From contig JAVKTT010000007.1 of NCBI GenBank assembly GCA_031460505.1, positions 1 to 63,425 of the forward strand: a DNA stretch of 63,425 bases, in the 5' to 3' direction. Below the pieces are notes generated by a model, which was not told the DNA's origin, searched no databases, and was given only the letters and a program-made list of their open reading frames with translations. The translations under genes and the position numbers were made by a program. Positions 25,176 through 31,776 of this stretch are shown here, in pieces. The DNA comes from JAAYTL01 sp031460505. GTDB lineage: Bacteria > Bacillota > Clostridia > Tissierellales > Tissierellaceae. Position 1 is the first letter of the stretch. Every line of letters begins with the position of its first letter.

Positions 25176-26356
25176 TATATTTCAATTTCTTCCGTATCGC
25201 CAAATAATAAGTGCCTATCTTTAGAAGAAATTCTAAATGCTTGCCCATAATCAGTTCTTATTTTACCATTGTTATAGTAACTTGACCTTAAGTCAAAAGT
25301 AATAATTCCTTGTTGAATTAAATAAATAAATTGGGTAAAAATAGGATTCCTAGTTAATTCAACTTTATCATATCTAAAGAATGGTTGATTATCAACTTTT
25401 TTCTCTTCTGCTATTATCCACATGGTTTTTGGATGTTTTGTAATCAAACTATTTTTTAATGATGAAAAGTTCCAAGCAGCAACATCGTTTGCTTTACCGT
25501 TTACAATACAACTTAACATTAAAACTTCCCTTTCCTCGTCTACTTCTAATAGAAACCCTTGACGATTAGGTACATTATTTATAGTAATAAAGAGACTAGT
25601 ACAATTTGGGTATTTAGAATCACTATACCCATATTTTAAGATAATGTCTTTTACTGACTTTTCTTCACTAATATCCCAGTCAGGTACTTTGCAAAATAAC
25701 GTATCTCTAGTTCTGGAGTTTTGTCTTTTAGTTTTTAATTCAATTTTTCCTTTATAGTCTGCTGATACTAGGTTGTTTATGGATAAACCAAGAGCAGATT
25801 CTAGAGTCTCACCTACATCTTTATCATATCGCTTGTTGGTAGATATACTTTTAATCCAACCTCTTCTCTTAATATCTTGCAGTTTTTTAGTAAGTTCTTC
25901 AATTATGCTATAATCGTCATCAGAGTTTTTAAGAAAACTACTAACCAAATCTTCTGAAAATATTGTACTGACTAAAGGAATTACTAGTAAATCAGAACCG
26001 ATAAATGAAAAATAAACTAAATCTCCAGAATTGACATATTTATTAAATTTATAAATCCAAAATCTAGGGTCGCCATTCTTAGTAATAGGCTTATAAACAC
26101 TTACTTTATGCTCATTAATATCTTCATATAGAATGAGTCCTTTGATGAATTTTTTATCACCTTGTTTTATGGAATCATAATCAAAGATTCCATTCTCTTT
26201 TAGGATGCTTCTTAATGGATTAGATGCATCTATAATAGACTTGTTTATCATTGTAGATGTCATTCTTATTAGAGCAAATTCATTTCGGTGGTACTTTTGA
26301 ATTACTTGAATCATATTATTTTCTGTAGTATTTGGTAAAAATAAAGGATTTCCCAT
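25175..26356 (-). CDS. MvaI/BcnI-family type II restriction endonuclease
   Basis: About 393 residues. ETLESALGL...SADYKGKIELKTKR (about residues 183-211) carries the family's PD-(D/E)xK core: Asp200, Glu206 and Lys208, with the MvaI/BcnI-type sequence IELKTKR followed by SRTRDTLF. MvaI and BcnI cut within CC-N-GG-type sites as monomers. The N-terminal 170 residues are an extra domain I do not recognise. It is convergent with a cytosine-5 methyltransferase, completing a type II system. The ATG at 26356 has GAGGTG 6 bases upstream; a GTG three codons earlier is also in frame. Confidence 0.85.
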   Translation of the reverse strand: MGNPLFLPNTTENNMIQVIQKYHRNEFALIRMTSTMINKSIIDASNPLRSILKENGIFDYDSIKQGDKKFIKGLILYEDINEHKVSVYKPITKNGDPRFWIYKFNKYVNSGDLVYFSFIGSDLLVIPLVSTIFSEDLVSSFLKNSDDDYSIIEELTKKLQDIKRRGWIKSISTNKRYDKDVGETLESALGLSINNLVSADYKGKIELKTKRQNSRTRDTLFCKVPDWDISEEKSVKDIILKYGYSDSKYPNCTSLFITINNVPNRQGFLLEVDEEREVLMLSCIVNGKANDVAAWNFSSLKNSLITKHPKTMWIIAEEKKVDNQPFFRYDKVELTRNPIFTQFIYLIQQGIITFDLRSSYYNNGKIRTDYGQAFRISSKDRHLLFGDTEEIEI

Positions 26357-26455
26357 AACCAACACCTCACTTTCAAAAATTTGCTAATATTATTATATCA
26401 GATTAAGCACTAAATATGAAATGGTAGCGAAATTTATGATTCTAAGGAGGAATTA

Positions 26456-26800
26456 ATGGTGACAAATAAGTTAGATATAATAGAAAAGATTATAAAGAAG
26501 CAATCTAATGGAATAGTAATCGATAAAGAAAAGCTAACAGAACAGATGCGAAAGATATCTATAAAAATCTTTAATGAATTTTGCAATGTATATTTAGACA
26601 AGATAGGAGATGGAAAATATATACTCGAAGTTCATTTTGAAGATGATAATTACTATGAAATTGATATTTCTGATACAGATACAGTTGATATATTTGCTGA
26701 GAATATATTAAAGGACTTTGTTAATGAAAGATTTATTGATAAAGAATCTATTGGAGTGAATAGAAATAATGAAAGATATTTTAAGAAGTATTGTAAGTAA
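26456..26800 (+). CDS. Hypothetical protein, 114 residues
   Basis: A small mixed-charge protein preceded by AAGGAGG, so clearly translated. It has a pattern of beta strands in the middle (KYILEVHFEDDNYYEIDISDTDTVDIF) and a basic C-terminus. I recognise no family. It is divergent from the restriction endonuclease with about 100 bp between them, and has its own terminator. Its position suggests a gene of the mobile element, perhaps tied to the restriction system, but no motif supports a controller role. Confidence 0.65.
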   Translation: MVTNKLDIIEKIIKKQSNGIVIDKEKLTEQMRKISIKIFNEFCNVYLDKIGDGKYILEVHFEDDNYYEIDISDTDTVDIFAENILKDFVNERFIDKESIGVNRNNERYFKKYCK

Positions 26801-26807
26801 CATATAC

Positions 26808-26844
26808 AAAAGGTCAATTATATAGTACTATTATTGACCTTTTT
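26808..26844 (+). terminator. Terminator after the 114-residue protein gene
   Basis: AAAGGTCAAT (26808-26817) pairs with ATTGACCTTT (26833-26842), with T at the end. Confidence 0.75.
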
Positions 26845-27091
26845 ACCTAAAATCTTATGATTTTTCTTGTGATAATTCCCATTCCATTGCTATTTTTAGC
26901 TTTATTACTACCATACTTCCCTATGAAATATAATTGACCTCCAACTAAATACCAACATGTTAAAAACTCTCTAACTAGAAAATTCACTATTTCTGGATTC
27001 GAAATAACATGGGTTATAAATTGAATTTGTTTGAGAAATAAACATATATAATAATATTGATTACAGGAAATATTTGATTGGAGGTGTGACA

Positions 27092-27622
27092 ATGGTAATA
27101 ACTCAAAAAAGCACTATGAAAACAGAGGTAATTTTCTCAGAAGATAAGGAACATAGATATTTACTAAGAAAAGAATGGGATAAGAAAAAGAAGAAAGCCA
27201 TGATTATAATGAAAAACCCTAGTGATGGAGAAGAGCTAATACAAGACATTGCAAGTTTGCTTGTGGTTAATAACCTAGTAAGACTAGACTTTGGCTCAGT
27301 TGATATTTTAAATCTTTACTCAAAGGTCAATACAAGGAGATTTAGTGATATGGAAAGGGATAAAGAAGATATAAAAATTAACAATAGTTACATCGAAAAA
27401 TCAGCGGTAGGGGCAGACATCATCATTTTGGCTTGGGGAAGTGGATGCAGTACCAACAAAAAAGCCGCAGAAAGACAGCAAGCCGTCTTGGAATTGCTTG
27501 TGGAACACAAAGGCAAGCTGGTAGTAATAGAGGATAAAAAAGGGAGAACAGGCTTCCATCCACTCTCACCACAAGTGAGACAAGGCTGGAAGCTGAAAAA
27601 ATTGTACGAGGAGAACAAATAG
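27092..27622 (+). CDS. DUF1643 family protein
   Basis: A 176-residue protein with KKKAMIIMKNPSDGEE near the start, DFGSVDILNLYSKVNTR in the middle and AWGSGC...GRTGFHPLSP later. This is the pattern of DUF1643, in which a conserved N-P-S/T motif and a G-H/F-H-P-L motif recur. Its function is unknown. DUF1643 genes are a regular part of the ccr region of staphylococcal SCC elements, which supports reading this segment as SCC-like. GGAGGTG precedes the ATG at 27092; the longer in-frame TTG start is unlikely. Confidence 0.82.
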   Translation: MVITQKSTMKTEVIFSEDKEHRYLLRKEWDKKKKKAMIIMKNPSDGEELIQDIASLLVVNNLVRLDFGSVDILNLYSKVNTRRFSDMERDKEDIKINNSYIEKSAVGADIIILAWGSGCSTNKKAAERQQAVLELLVEHKGKLVVIEDKKGRTGFHPLSPQVRQGWKLKKLYEENK

Positions 27623-27666
27623 CCTAGGAAAGTATCGATTTATAGATTACTTCCCTAGGCTATTTT
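27620..27666 (+). terminator. Terminator overlapping the DUF1643 stop codon
   Basis: TAGCCTAGG (27620-27628) pairs with CCTAGGCTA (27653-27661), and AAGTA/TACTT extends the stem. TTTTAATTTTT follows. Confidence 0.75.
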
Positions 27667-27687
27667 AATTTTTGAAAGGAGATAAGA

Positions 27688-28044
27688 ATGATGATAAAAA
27701 TAGCCCACGTAAAGGATACAGAAAATCTCTGTCTAGAAAAGGAAATAGTATCAGTTATTAAAGAAGTGGCAGATATCCTTGATACAGAGTATGGTGAAGA
27801 TAGAGATGTAGATGGAGGCGATGGCGGATATATATTAGTAATTCAAGATAAAAAAGAATTCTCCAAACTGGAAGAAATATATCTTGATATAAATGACCTA
27901 TTACCTGAATATGTAGACAAAGTCCATTGCAGAAATGGTGAGGTTTGGATAAGTGCTTTAGTGTTAATGAATAATGATTTTGGAGTATCTTTAGTAATGC
28001 CTATAGAAATAGCACCGCAGTATCTTATTGATGAAGAATATTAG
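27688..28044 (+). CDS. Hypothetical acidic protein, 118 residues
   Basis: Strong AAAGGAGAT site. The protein is acidic, with alternating strands and helices (YILVIQDKKEFSKLEEIYLDINDLLPEYVDKV); GEVWISALVLMNNDFGVSLVMP looks like a buried strand pair. The pattern resembles small proteins found in mobile elements of Clostridia, but I cannot name a family. It is followed within 11 bp by a 48-residue open frame with its own binding site, suggesting a two-gene unit. Confidence 0.65.
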   Translation: MMIKIAHVKDTENLCLEKEIVSVIKEVADILDTEYGEDRDVDGGDGGYILVIQDKKEFSKLEEIYLDINDLLPEYVDKVHCRNGEVWISALVLMNNDFGVSLVMPIEIAPQYLIDEEY

Positions 28045-28055
28045 GAGGTATGAGA

Positions 28056-28202
28056 GTGAAAAAAGATTTTATAGAGAAAAAGTCAATGGATAACGATTAT
28101 ATAATAATCCAAAGAAATAATGAAGGAAAGATACAAAGAATAGTTGGAAAAATGAAAGGTACAAAAAACAAGAGTCTCCTATCTTTAACTAATATAAGAT
28201 AG
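28056..28202 (+). CDS. Small basic protein, 48 residues
   Basis: GTG start 6 bases after TTAGGAGGTATGA. The product starts MKKDFIEKKSMDNDYIIIQRN and is basic. The last ten codons lie within the following terminator stem, so the C-terminus is probably not functionally constrained. It is close behind the 118-residue gene. No family recognised. Confidence 0.45.
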   Translation: MKKDFIEKKSMDNDYIIIQRNNEGKIQRIVGKMKGTKNKSLLSLTNIR

Positions 28203-28212
28203 GAGATTTTAT
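28175..28212 (+). terminator. 11-bp perfect terminator
   Basis: TCTCCTATCTT (28175-28185) pairs perfectly with AAGATAGGAGA (28196-28206), then TTTTATATTT. Confidence 0.85.
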
Positions 28213-28269
28213 ATTTCTATTCGAGTAAGTATCTAGCAAAAGGCTAAATCCTGTCAATAGAGTCAATAA

Positions 28270-28353
28270 AAGAACTTGCACGATATTTACGGACAACGCT
28301 CAAGTATAGTTAATTACGGGAGTCTACATTTGCACGATATAAGCGTGCACGCT
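28270..28353. promoter_or_regulatory. Upstream region of the XRE regulator with repeated TTGCACGATAT and a palindrome
   Basis: TTGCACGATAT occurs at 28275-28285 and again at 28330-28340. The second copy runs into AGCGTGCACGCT (28342-28353), a perfect 12-bp palindrome. The block is more GC-rich than its surroundings. It is a likely binding region for the XRE protein encoded just downstream. Confidence 0.5.
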
Positions 28354-28407
28354 AATACCGTGAATAGATTTATAATTACCATGATGCATGAAAAAGGTGG
28401 TAATATT

Positions 28408-28707
28408 TTGGAAATCGGAGAAAAGATAAGAAAGCTAAGAAAAAGTAGAGGGCTGACGCAACGAAAGTTGGGACAAGAAATTAATTTTTCACATTCTTAC
28501 ATTGGAGATTTAGAAAGTAACAGGTCAAATCCATCAATAAAATCATTAGAAATTATTGCTGAGTTTTTTGGTGTTGGAGTAGGTTATTTCTTCGATGATA
28601 AATGTTGCTATGAAAAACTAATAGATGGAACAGAAAATTTTTGTTACTGCACCAAGGATAAATGTAAATCTTGTCCCTTAAAAACAAATCAAGACTTAAG
28701 AAAATAG
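28408..28707 (+). CDS. XRE-family helix-turn-helix regulator with Cys-rich tail
   Basis: About 99 residues. The Cro/CI-type helix-turn-helix is at residues 4-60 (IGEKIRKLRKSRGLTQRKLGQEINFSHSYIGDLE, read in parts) followed by IKSLEIIAEFFGV. The tail has seven cysteines (CCYEK, CYCTKDKCKSC), which could bind a metal. The start is probably the TTG at 28408 after AAAGGTGG; ATG codons at 28384 and 28387 are alternatives. Repeats and a palindrome in its upstream region suggest autoregulation. It sits in the mobile segment and may control it. Confidence 0.8.
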   Translation: MEIGEKIRKLRKSRGLTQRKLGQEINFSHSYIGDLESNRSNPSIKSLEIIAEFFGVGVGYFFDDKCCYEKLIDGTENFCYCTKDKCKSCPLKTNQDLRK

Positions 28708-28781
28708 TAATTGTAAGTATGAAAAAAGAAGCATTATTAGTAACGATAGGATTAAAGACTTGAAATTGAGGGGGAACTAGA

Positions 28782-29156
28782 ATGTTTTGCAGCAACTGTG
28801 GAGCTAAAAGAGATGAGAGCAGCAAATTTTGCCCTAATTGTGGAAAAAAGAATTCTCAGCTTGTGGGAGAAGAAAGTAAGGGAGATGCAGTAACTGCCAC
28901 CAAAAACCAAGACAATGTACAGAAGGCTCTCTGCATAAACTGCAAGGGGTTGGGGCTTAAAAGAAAGAAAGGCTCTATAATAATCAGCTTACTATTGGAA
29001 GTTTTTGTTGCCTTTCCATTACTATTTGTATTTGGAGGTATGGCTGGAAGTACTGGTATAATAGGATTTTTACTCCTATCATCATCAATACTTGGTTGGG
29101 GATTTAAGAAACGAAAGTGCCAAGTATGTGGAGGAACTGGCAGCAAAGTACTATAG
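28782..29156 (+). CDS. Zinc-ribbon membrane protein with DnaJ-like CxxCxGxG end
   Basis: A 124-residue protein. An N-terminal zinc ribbon (MFCSNCGAKRDESSKFCPNC) is followed by a linker, a CINCKGLG motif (about 51-58), two hydrophobic segments (about 66-85 and 86-104) and CQVCGGTG near the end. CxxCxGxG motifs are those of DnaJ-type zinc centres. It follows the XRE gene and precedes a second zinc-ribbon gene, so the two form a pair in the mobile segment. Function unknown. Confidence 0.75.
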   Translation: MFCSNCGAKRDESSKFCPNCGKKNSQLVGEESKGDAVTATKNQDNVQKALCINCKGLGLKRKKGSIIISLLLEVFVAFPLLFVFGGMAGSTGIIGFLLLSSSILGWGFKKRKCQVCGGTGSKVL

Positions 29157-29178
29157 ATAAAAAATAGGAGGGACAAAT

Positions 29179-29592
29179 ATGTATTGTAGTAATTGTGGAA
29201 CTAAGGTAGAACAAGATAGTAAATTCTGTGAAAAGTGTGGTAGCAGTATGACCAATTTAGGGGAGAGTAATGGAGATACACTAGCGATTAGTAATGAAAA
29301 GAAGGCACTCATAAATATAAAACTATCTCATTTCCCATTAGCAATATATTTTAAATTCTGTAATCCACAAATATTAGTTGACGATAAGTTAGTCGATAAG
29401 GGTTGGGGAAGTCATAAAATTGACATTAAGCCAGGTAAGCATAATATAAAGGTTTATTTCAAATACCTATTCATGTCTCAGTGCGGTTATAGCTCTATAG
29501 ATATAGATATTAAGTCAGATGAAACACTAAAACTAAAATACACTATGCCTGCCATAATAGTAATGAAGGGAAAACTAAAAAAGGTAAAATAA
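29179..29592 (+). CDS. Zinc-ribbon protein with beta-rich C-terminal domain
   Basis: A 137-residue protein. The first 24 residues are a zinc ribbon (YCSNCGTK...FCEKCGSS), similar to that of the gene upstream. The C-terminal 90 residues look like a beta-sandwich (ILVDDKLVDKGWGSHKIDIKPG, KHNIKVYFKYLF), like domains found in membrane-associated bacterial zinc-ribbon proteins. No membrane segment is obvious. AGGAGGG precedes the start. Function unknown. Confidence 0.72.
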   Translation: MYCSNCGTKVEQDSKFCEKCGSSMTNLGESNGDTLAISNEKKALINIKLSHFPLAIYFKFCNPQILVDDKLVDKGWGSHKIDIKPGKHNIKVYFKYLFMSQCGYSSIDIDIKSDETLKLKYTMPAIIVMKGKLKKVK

Positions 29593-29685
29593 TAAGTGCT
29601 AATAGTTGGTATCACTTAGTTGTAATTGAGCTAAATTTAGTAAGCTTTAGATTGTAAATAAATATTATAAATAAAATACATAATG

Positions 29686-29725
29686 TCCTCTGATTTTCTA
29701 AAATAGAAAATCAGAGGATATTTTT
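29686..29725 (+). terminator. 15-bp perfect terminator
   Basis: The left arm (29686-29700, TCCTCTGATTTTCTA) and right arm (29704-29718) are perfect complements around a 3-base loop, followed by ATTTTTA. Confidence 0.85.
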
Positions 29726-29748
29726 ATGTCCAAATAGGAGGGAAAGTC

Positions 29749-30234
29749 ATGAATAGTAACAAACAGCGTAAAAGAGTAGATATAGTGACTATAAGATTAT
29801 CAAATATGGAACTGATAAAGGAAGGGAGCTTCCTCTATGAATCAGGTGAACAAAGAAGGCTGATAACGAGTCCGAGGAACGCCTTTGACCTTGTAAAGGA
29901 TATGTTTATAGGTCTTGATAGAGAAATAGTTGTAGCAGCATACCTTAATACTAAAAATGAGCCTATAGCAGTATCCCAAATATCAGTAGGAAGCCTAAAT
30001 TCTTCAATTGTACATCCTAGAGAGGTAATGAAGGCAGCAATACTATCAAATGCAGCATCCTTTATTGTTTGTCATAATCATCCATCAGGAAATCCCGCAC
30101 CATCAAAAGAAGATATTGATATTACAAATAGACTAAAGGAAGTTGGAGAAATAGTAGGAATTAGATTGATGGACCATATAATAATCGGATCCCATGACAA
30201 GTATCGAAGTCTTAAAGAAGACCTTATTATATAA
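29749..30234 (+). CDS. radC: RadC-family JAMM-domain protein
   Basis: A 161-residue protein consisting mainly of the JAMM metalloprotease-like domain. His109 and His111 of HNHPSGNPAPSKED with the following Asp form the expected metal site. It lacks the N-terminal helix-hairpin-helix half of chromosomal RadC (about 220 residues), as is usual for versions carried on mobile elements. The role is unknown; it is often associated with replication or anti-restriction regions of plasmids and cassettes. Short RadC is common near ccr genes in staphylococcal SCC. AGGAGGG precedes the ATG. Confidence 0.88.
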   Translation: MNSNKQRKRVDIVTIRLSNMELIKEGSFLYESGEQRRLITSPRNAFDLVKDMFIGLDREIVVAAYLNTKNEPIAVSQISVGSLNSSIVHPREVMKAAILSNAASFIVCHNHPSGNPAPSKEDIDITNRLKEVGEIVGIRLMDHIIIGSHDKYRSLKEDLII

Positions 30235-30302
30235 GTCAAAGCTTTAAGAACTATCTAAAACAAAGGGATTAGAGATTATATTTCTAAGGAGGGAGATATA
30301 AA

Positions 30303-30626
30303 ATGTTTAATGGAGATAGATATATAACTAGAGGAATACAAGCTGCAATAGGCATAGATATTCAGATGGCTATGTGGATGATGATAGATGAATTGAAAAA
30401 TAAAAACAACTTTAATCTAGATTATCTACAGGTATTTACTATTAACAAAGTGAATTCTAAAGGAAGCACTATAGTATCAATCAAACACGAGCAAGAAGTT
30501 GAACCATATTTAAAGGAAATTACTATACCTACTGAATATCCAATAGATAGAAAGGTATTTGTTATAAGTTCACACTATGAAGATGGCAAAGAGTATAGCA
30601 CAATGATGTTATCAGATGAATACTAA
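30303..30626 (+). CDS. DUF960 family protein
   Basis: A 107-residue protein starting MFNGDRYITRGIQAAIGIDIQ, with MWMMIDEL and DYLQVFTIN; these mark DUF960, a small family first noted in staphylococci. Function unknown. DUF960 is a standard gene of the ccr-adjacent block in SCC elements, where it lies with DUF1643 and RadC as here. AAGGAGGGAG precedes the start. A 43-residue frame follows 16 bp later. Confidence 0.8.
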   Translation: MFNGDRYITRGIQAAIGIDIQMAMWMMIDELKNKNNFNLDYLQVFTINKVNSKGSTIVSIKHEQEVEPYLKEITIPTEYPIDRKVFVISSHYEDGKEYSTMMLSDEY

Positions 30627-30642
30627 TGAAAGGATATGAGCT

Positions 30643-30774
30643 ATGAAATGGATAGGTATAGTATTATATATATTAAAACTGATAGTAGAGGGAATAGGTG
30701 AAGAAAAAGCAATAAGTAAGGCAAGTAGCAAGTTTGGAGTAAGTAAGTCTTTCATAAAGAGCATATATAAGTAA
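30643..30774 (+). CDS. Small protein, 43 residues, possible helix-turn-helix
   Basis: ATG at 30643 follows AAAGGATATGAG and overlaps nothing. The product starts MKWIGIVLYILKLIVEG and ends with KASSKFGVSKSFIKSIYK, which resembles the recognition half of a helix-turn-helix. It is transcribed with DUF960 and followed at once by a terminator. Confidence 0.5.
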   Translation: MKWIGIVLYILKLIVEGIGEEKAISKASSKFGVSKSFIKSIYK

Positions 30775-30780
30775 AGATTA

Positions 30781-30820
30781 TCTACCTTCTAATATATATA
30801 ATTTAGAAGGTAGAATTTTT
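30781..30820 (+). terminator. Terminator after the DUF960 unit
   Basis: TCTACCTTCTAAT (30781-30793) pairs with ATTTAGAAGGTAGA (about 30801-30814), then TTTTTT. Confidence 0.8.
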
Positions 30821-31199
30821 TATTCTAATAATAATAGTTAAGTATTCCCATAAGTGATGACAATCCTTGAATTCTATTGCCAAAAGAGGGTCTTCCACCC
30901 ACCCACCTGCAAAACAGCAAAAAGACACCCAGTGGGAACAAAGAAGGGCATGAGGAATCAACAAAAATTGAAGTTTCCCCACTCGACCACCCAGTTGGAG
31001 TAGATGAAGGAAAAAAGGTAAGTTCCTAGGGTGGCATACAAAGTAAATTAAGTTCATAAACAGAAGGGGAGAAGGGGAAATACGAATAGAATACATGAAG
31101 AATCAAGCTTTCAACATATCCACCTAGGGGGAAAGCATGAGGGGAGAGGGTCAAGAAAGTTGGAGGATTAAGTTAAGTTGTCGTATCATAGATAAATTA
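30821..31199. other. Gene-free 380-bp stretch with unusual base composition
   Basis: No convincing gene. It contrasts with its surroundings: runs of C early (CCACCCACCCACC, 30895-30907; CCACCCAG at about 30987), purine-rich runs later (GGGGAGAAGGGGAAA, 31066-31080; GGGGGAAAG, 31127-31135; GGGGAGAGGG, 31141-31150). On the minus strand the first run is GGTGGGTGGGTGG, a G-quadruplex-type motif. A 97-codon frame on the minus strand has no good ribosome binding site. It could be a structured RNA, an origin-like region or a decayed gene. Confidence 0.5.
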
Positions 31200-31640
31200 T
31201 TAATTATTAGTATCAATTTCTTTCAATGCTCTCCAAATAGAAGAATAACTTAGCTCTGATAAGGGATTATCAGGAAAGTTATCTTGAATATAATAATACA
31301 CTTCAATAGTCTTAGAAGTATTTATTTTTTTTATTAACATAGATATCCCAGTCATAATCTCTGGCGTTAGTTTCCTTTTTTTTCTGCTGCAATCAAAAGA
31401 AATAATCACATCTATGTATCTATTCTTATTGAATTTAAGAAAATTATTGAAATCTTCAATAGAGCATGTACCTTCTTTAATAAGGTCTTCTTTTAAAGTA
31501 GATAAATTCTCTCTCATAATACTTACATATCTTGATACAGTATTTCTATGAATACCTAAAGCATTAGCAATTTCCTTCTGTGTAAGATTATCAATAAATC
31601 TCATATTAAAAATTGATATGAGGTCTTTCTTTTCTACCAT
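31200..31640 (-). CDS. Helix-turn-helix protein divergent from the DUF927 gene
   Basis: A 146-residue protein with a helix-turn-helix at about 15-40 (LTQKEIANALGIHRNTVSRYV), similar to the DNA-binding ends of resolvases and IS21-type IstA. The rest (FDCSRKKRKLTPEIMTGI..., then KTIEVYYYIQ) is not recognised. No transposase catalytic motif is present, so it is more likely a regulator than an enzyme. It faces away from the DUF927 gene with a 24-bp imperfect palindrome between them, so it may repress both. Confidence 0.7.
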   Translation of the reverse strand: MVEKKDLISIFNMRFIDNLTQKEIANALGIHRNTVSRYVSIMRENLSTLKEDLIKEGTCSIEDFNNFLKFNKNRYIDVIISFDCSRKKRKLTPEIMTGISMLIKKINTSKTIEVYYYIQDNFPDNPLSELSYSSIWRALKEIDTNN

Positions 31641-31720
31641 AACAACACCCCCTATATAGCTTTAATAATACCACACAATGCACAAAATTAGTGAAAAAAG
31701 TATTGAGTGAACATATATAT

Positions 31721-31744
31721 ATAGGCGTTTGATTAAACGTCTAT
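31721..31744. promoter_or_regulatory. 24-bp imperfect palindrome between divergent genes
   Basis: The left arm ATAGGCGTTT (31721-31730) and right arm AAACGTCTAT (31735-31744) differ from perfect symmetry at one position. The site is 33 bp before the DUF927 start and about 80 bp before the helix-turn-helix gene start. Likely operator. Confidence 0.6.
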
Positions 31745-31776
31745 TAAAAACCTAGGTAGAAAGGGGGTGTACATAT

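Noticed and set aside
26847..27092. 81-codon frame on the minus strand before DUF1643
   Set aside because: It begins inside the ribosome binding region of the DUF1643 gene and has no convincing signal of its own.
30803..31096. 97-codon frame on the minus strand in the gene-free cassette segment
   Set aside because: No ribosome binding site, odd composition, overlaps the terminator of the DUF960 unit, no recognisable domain.
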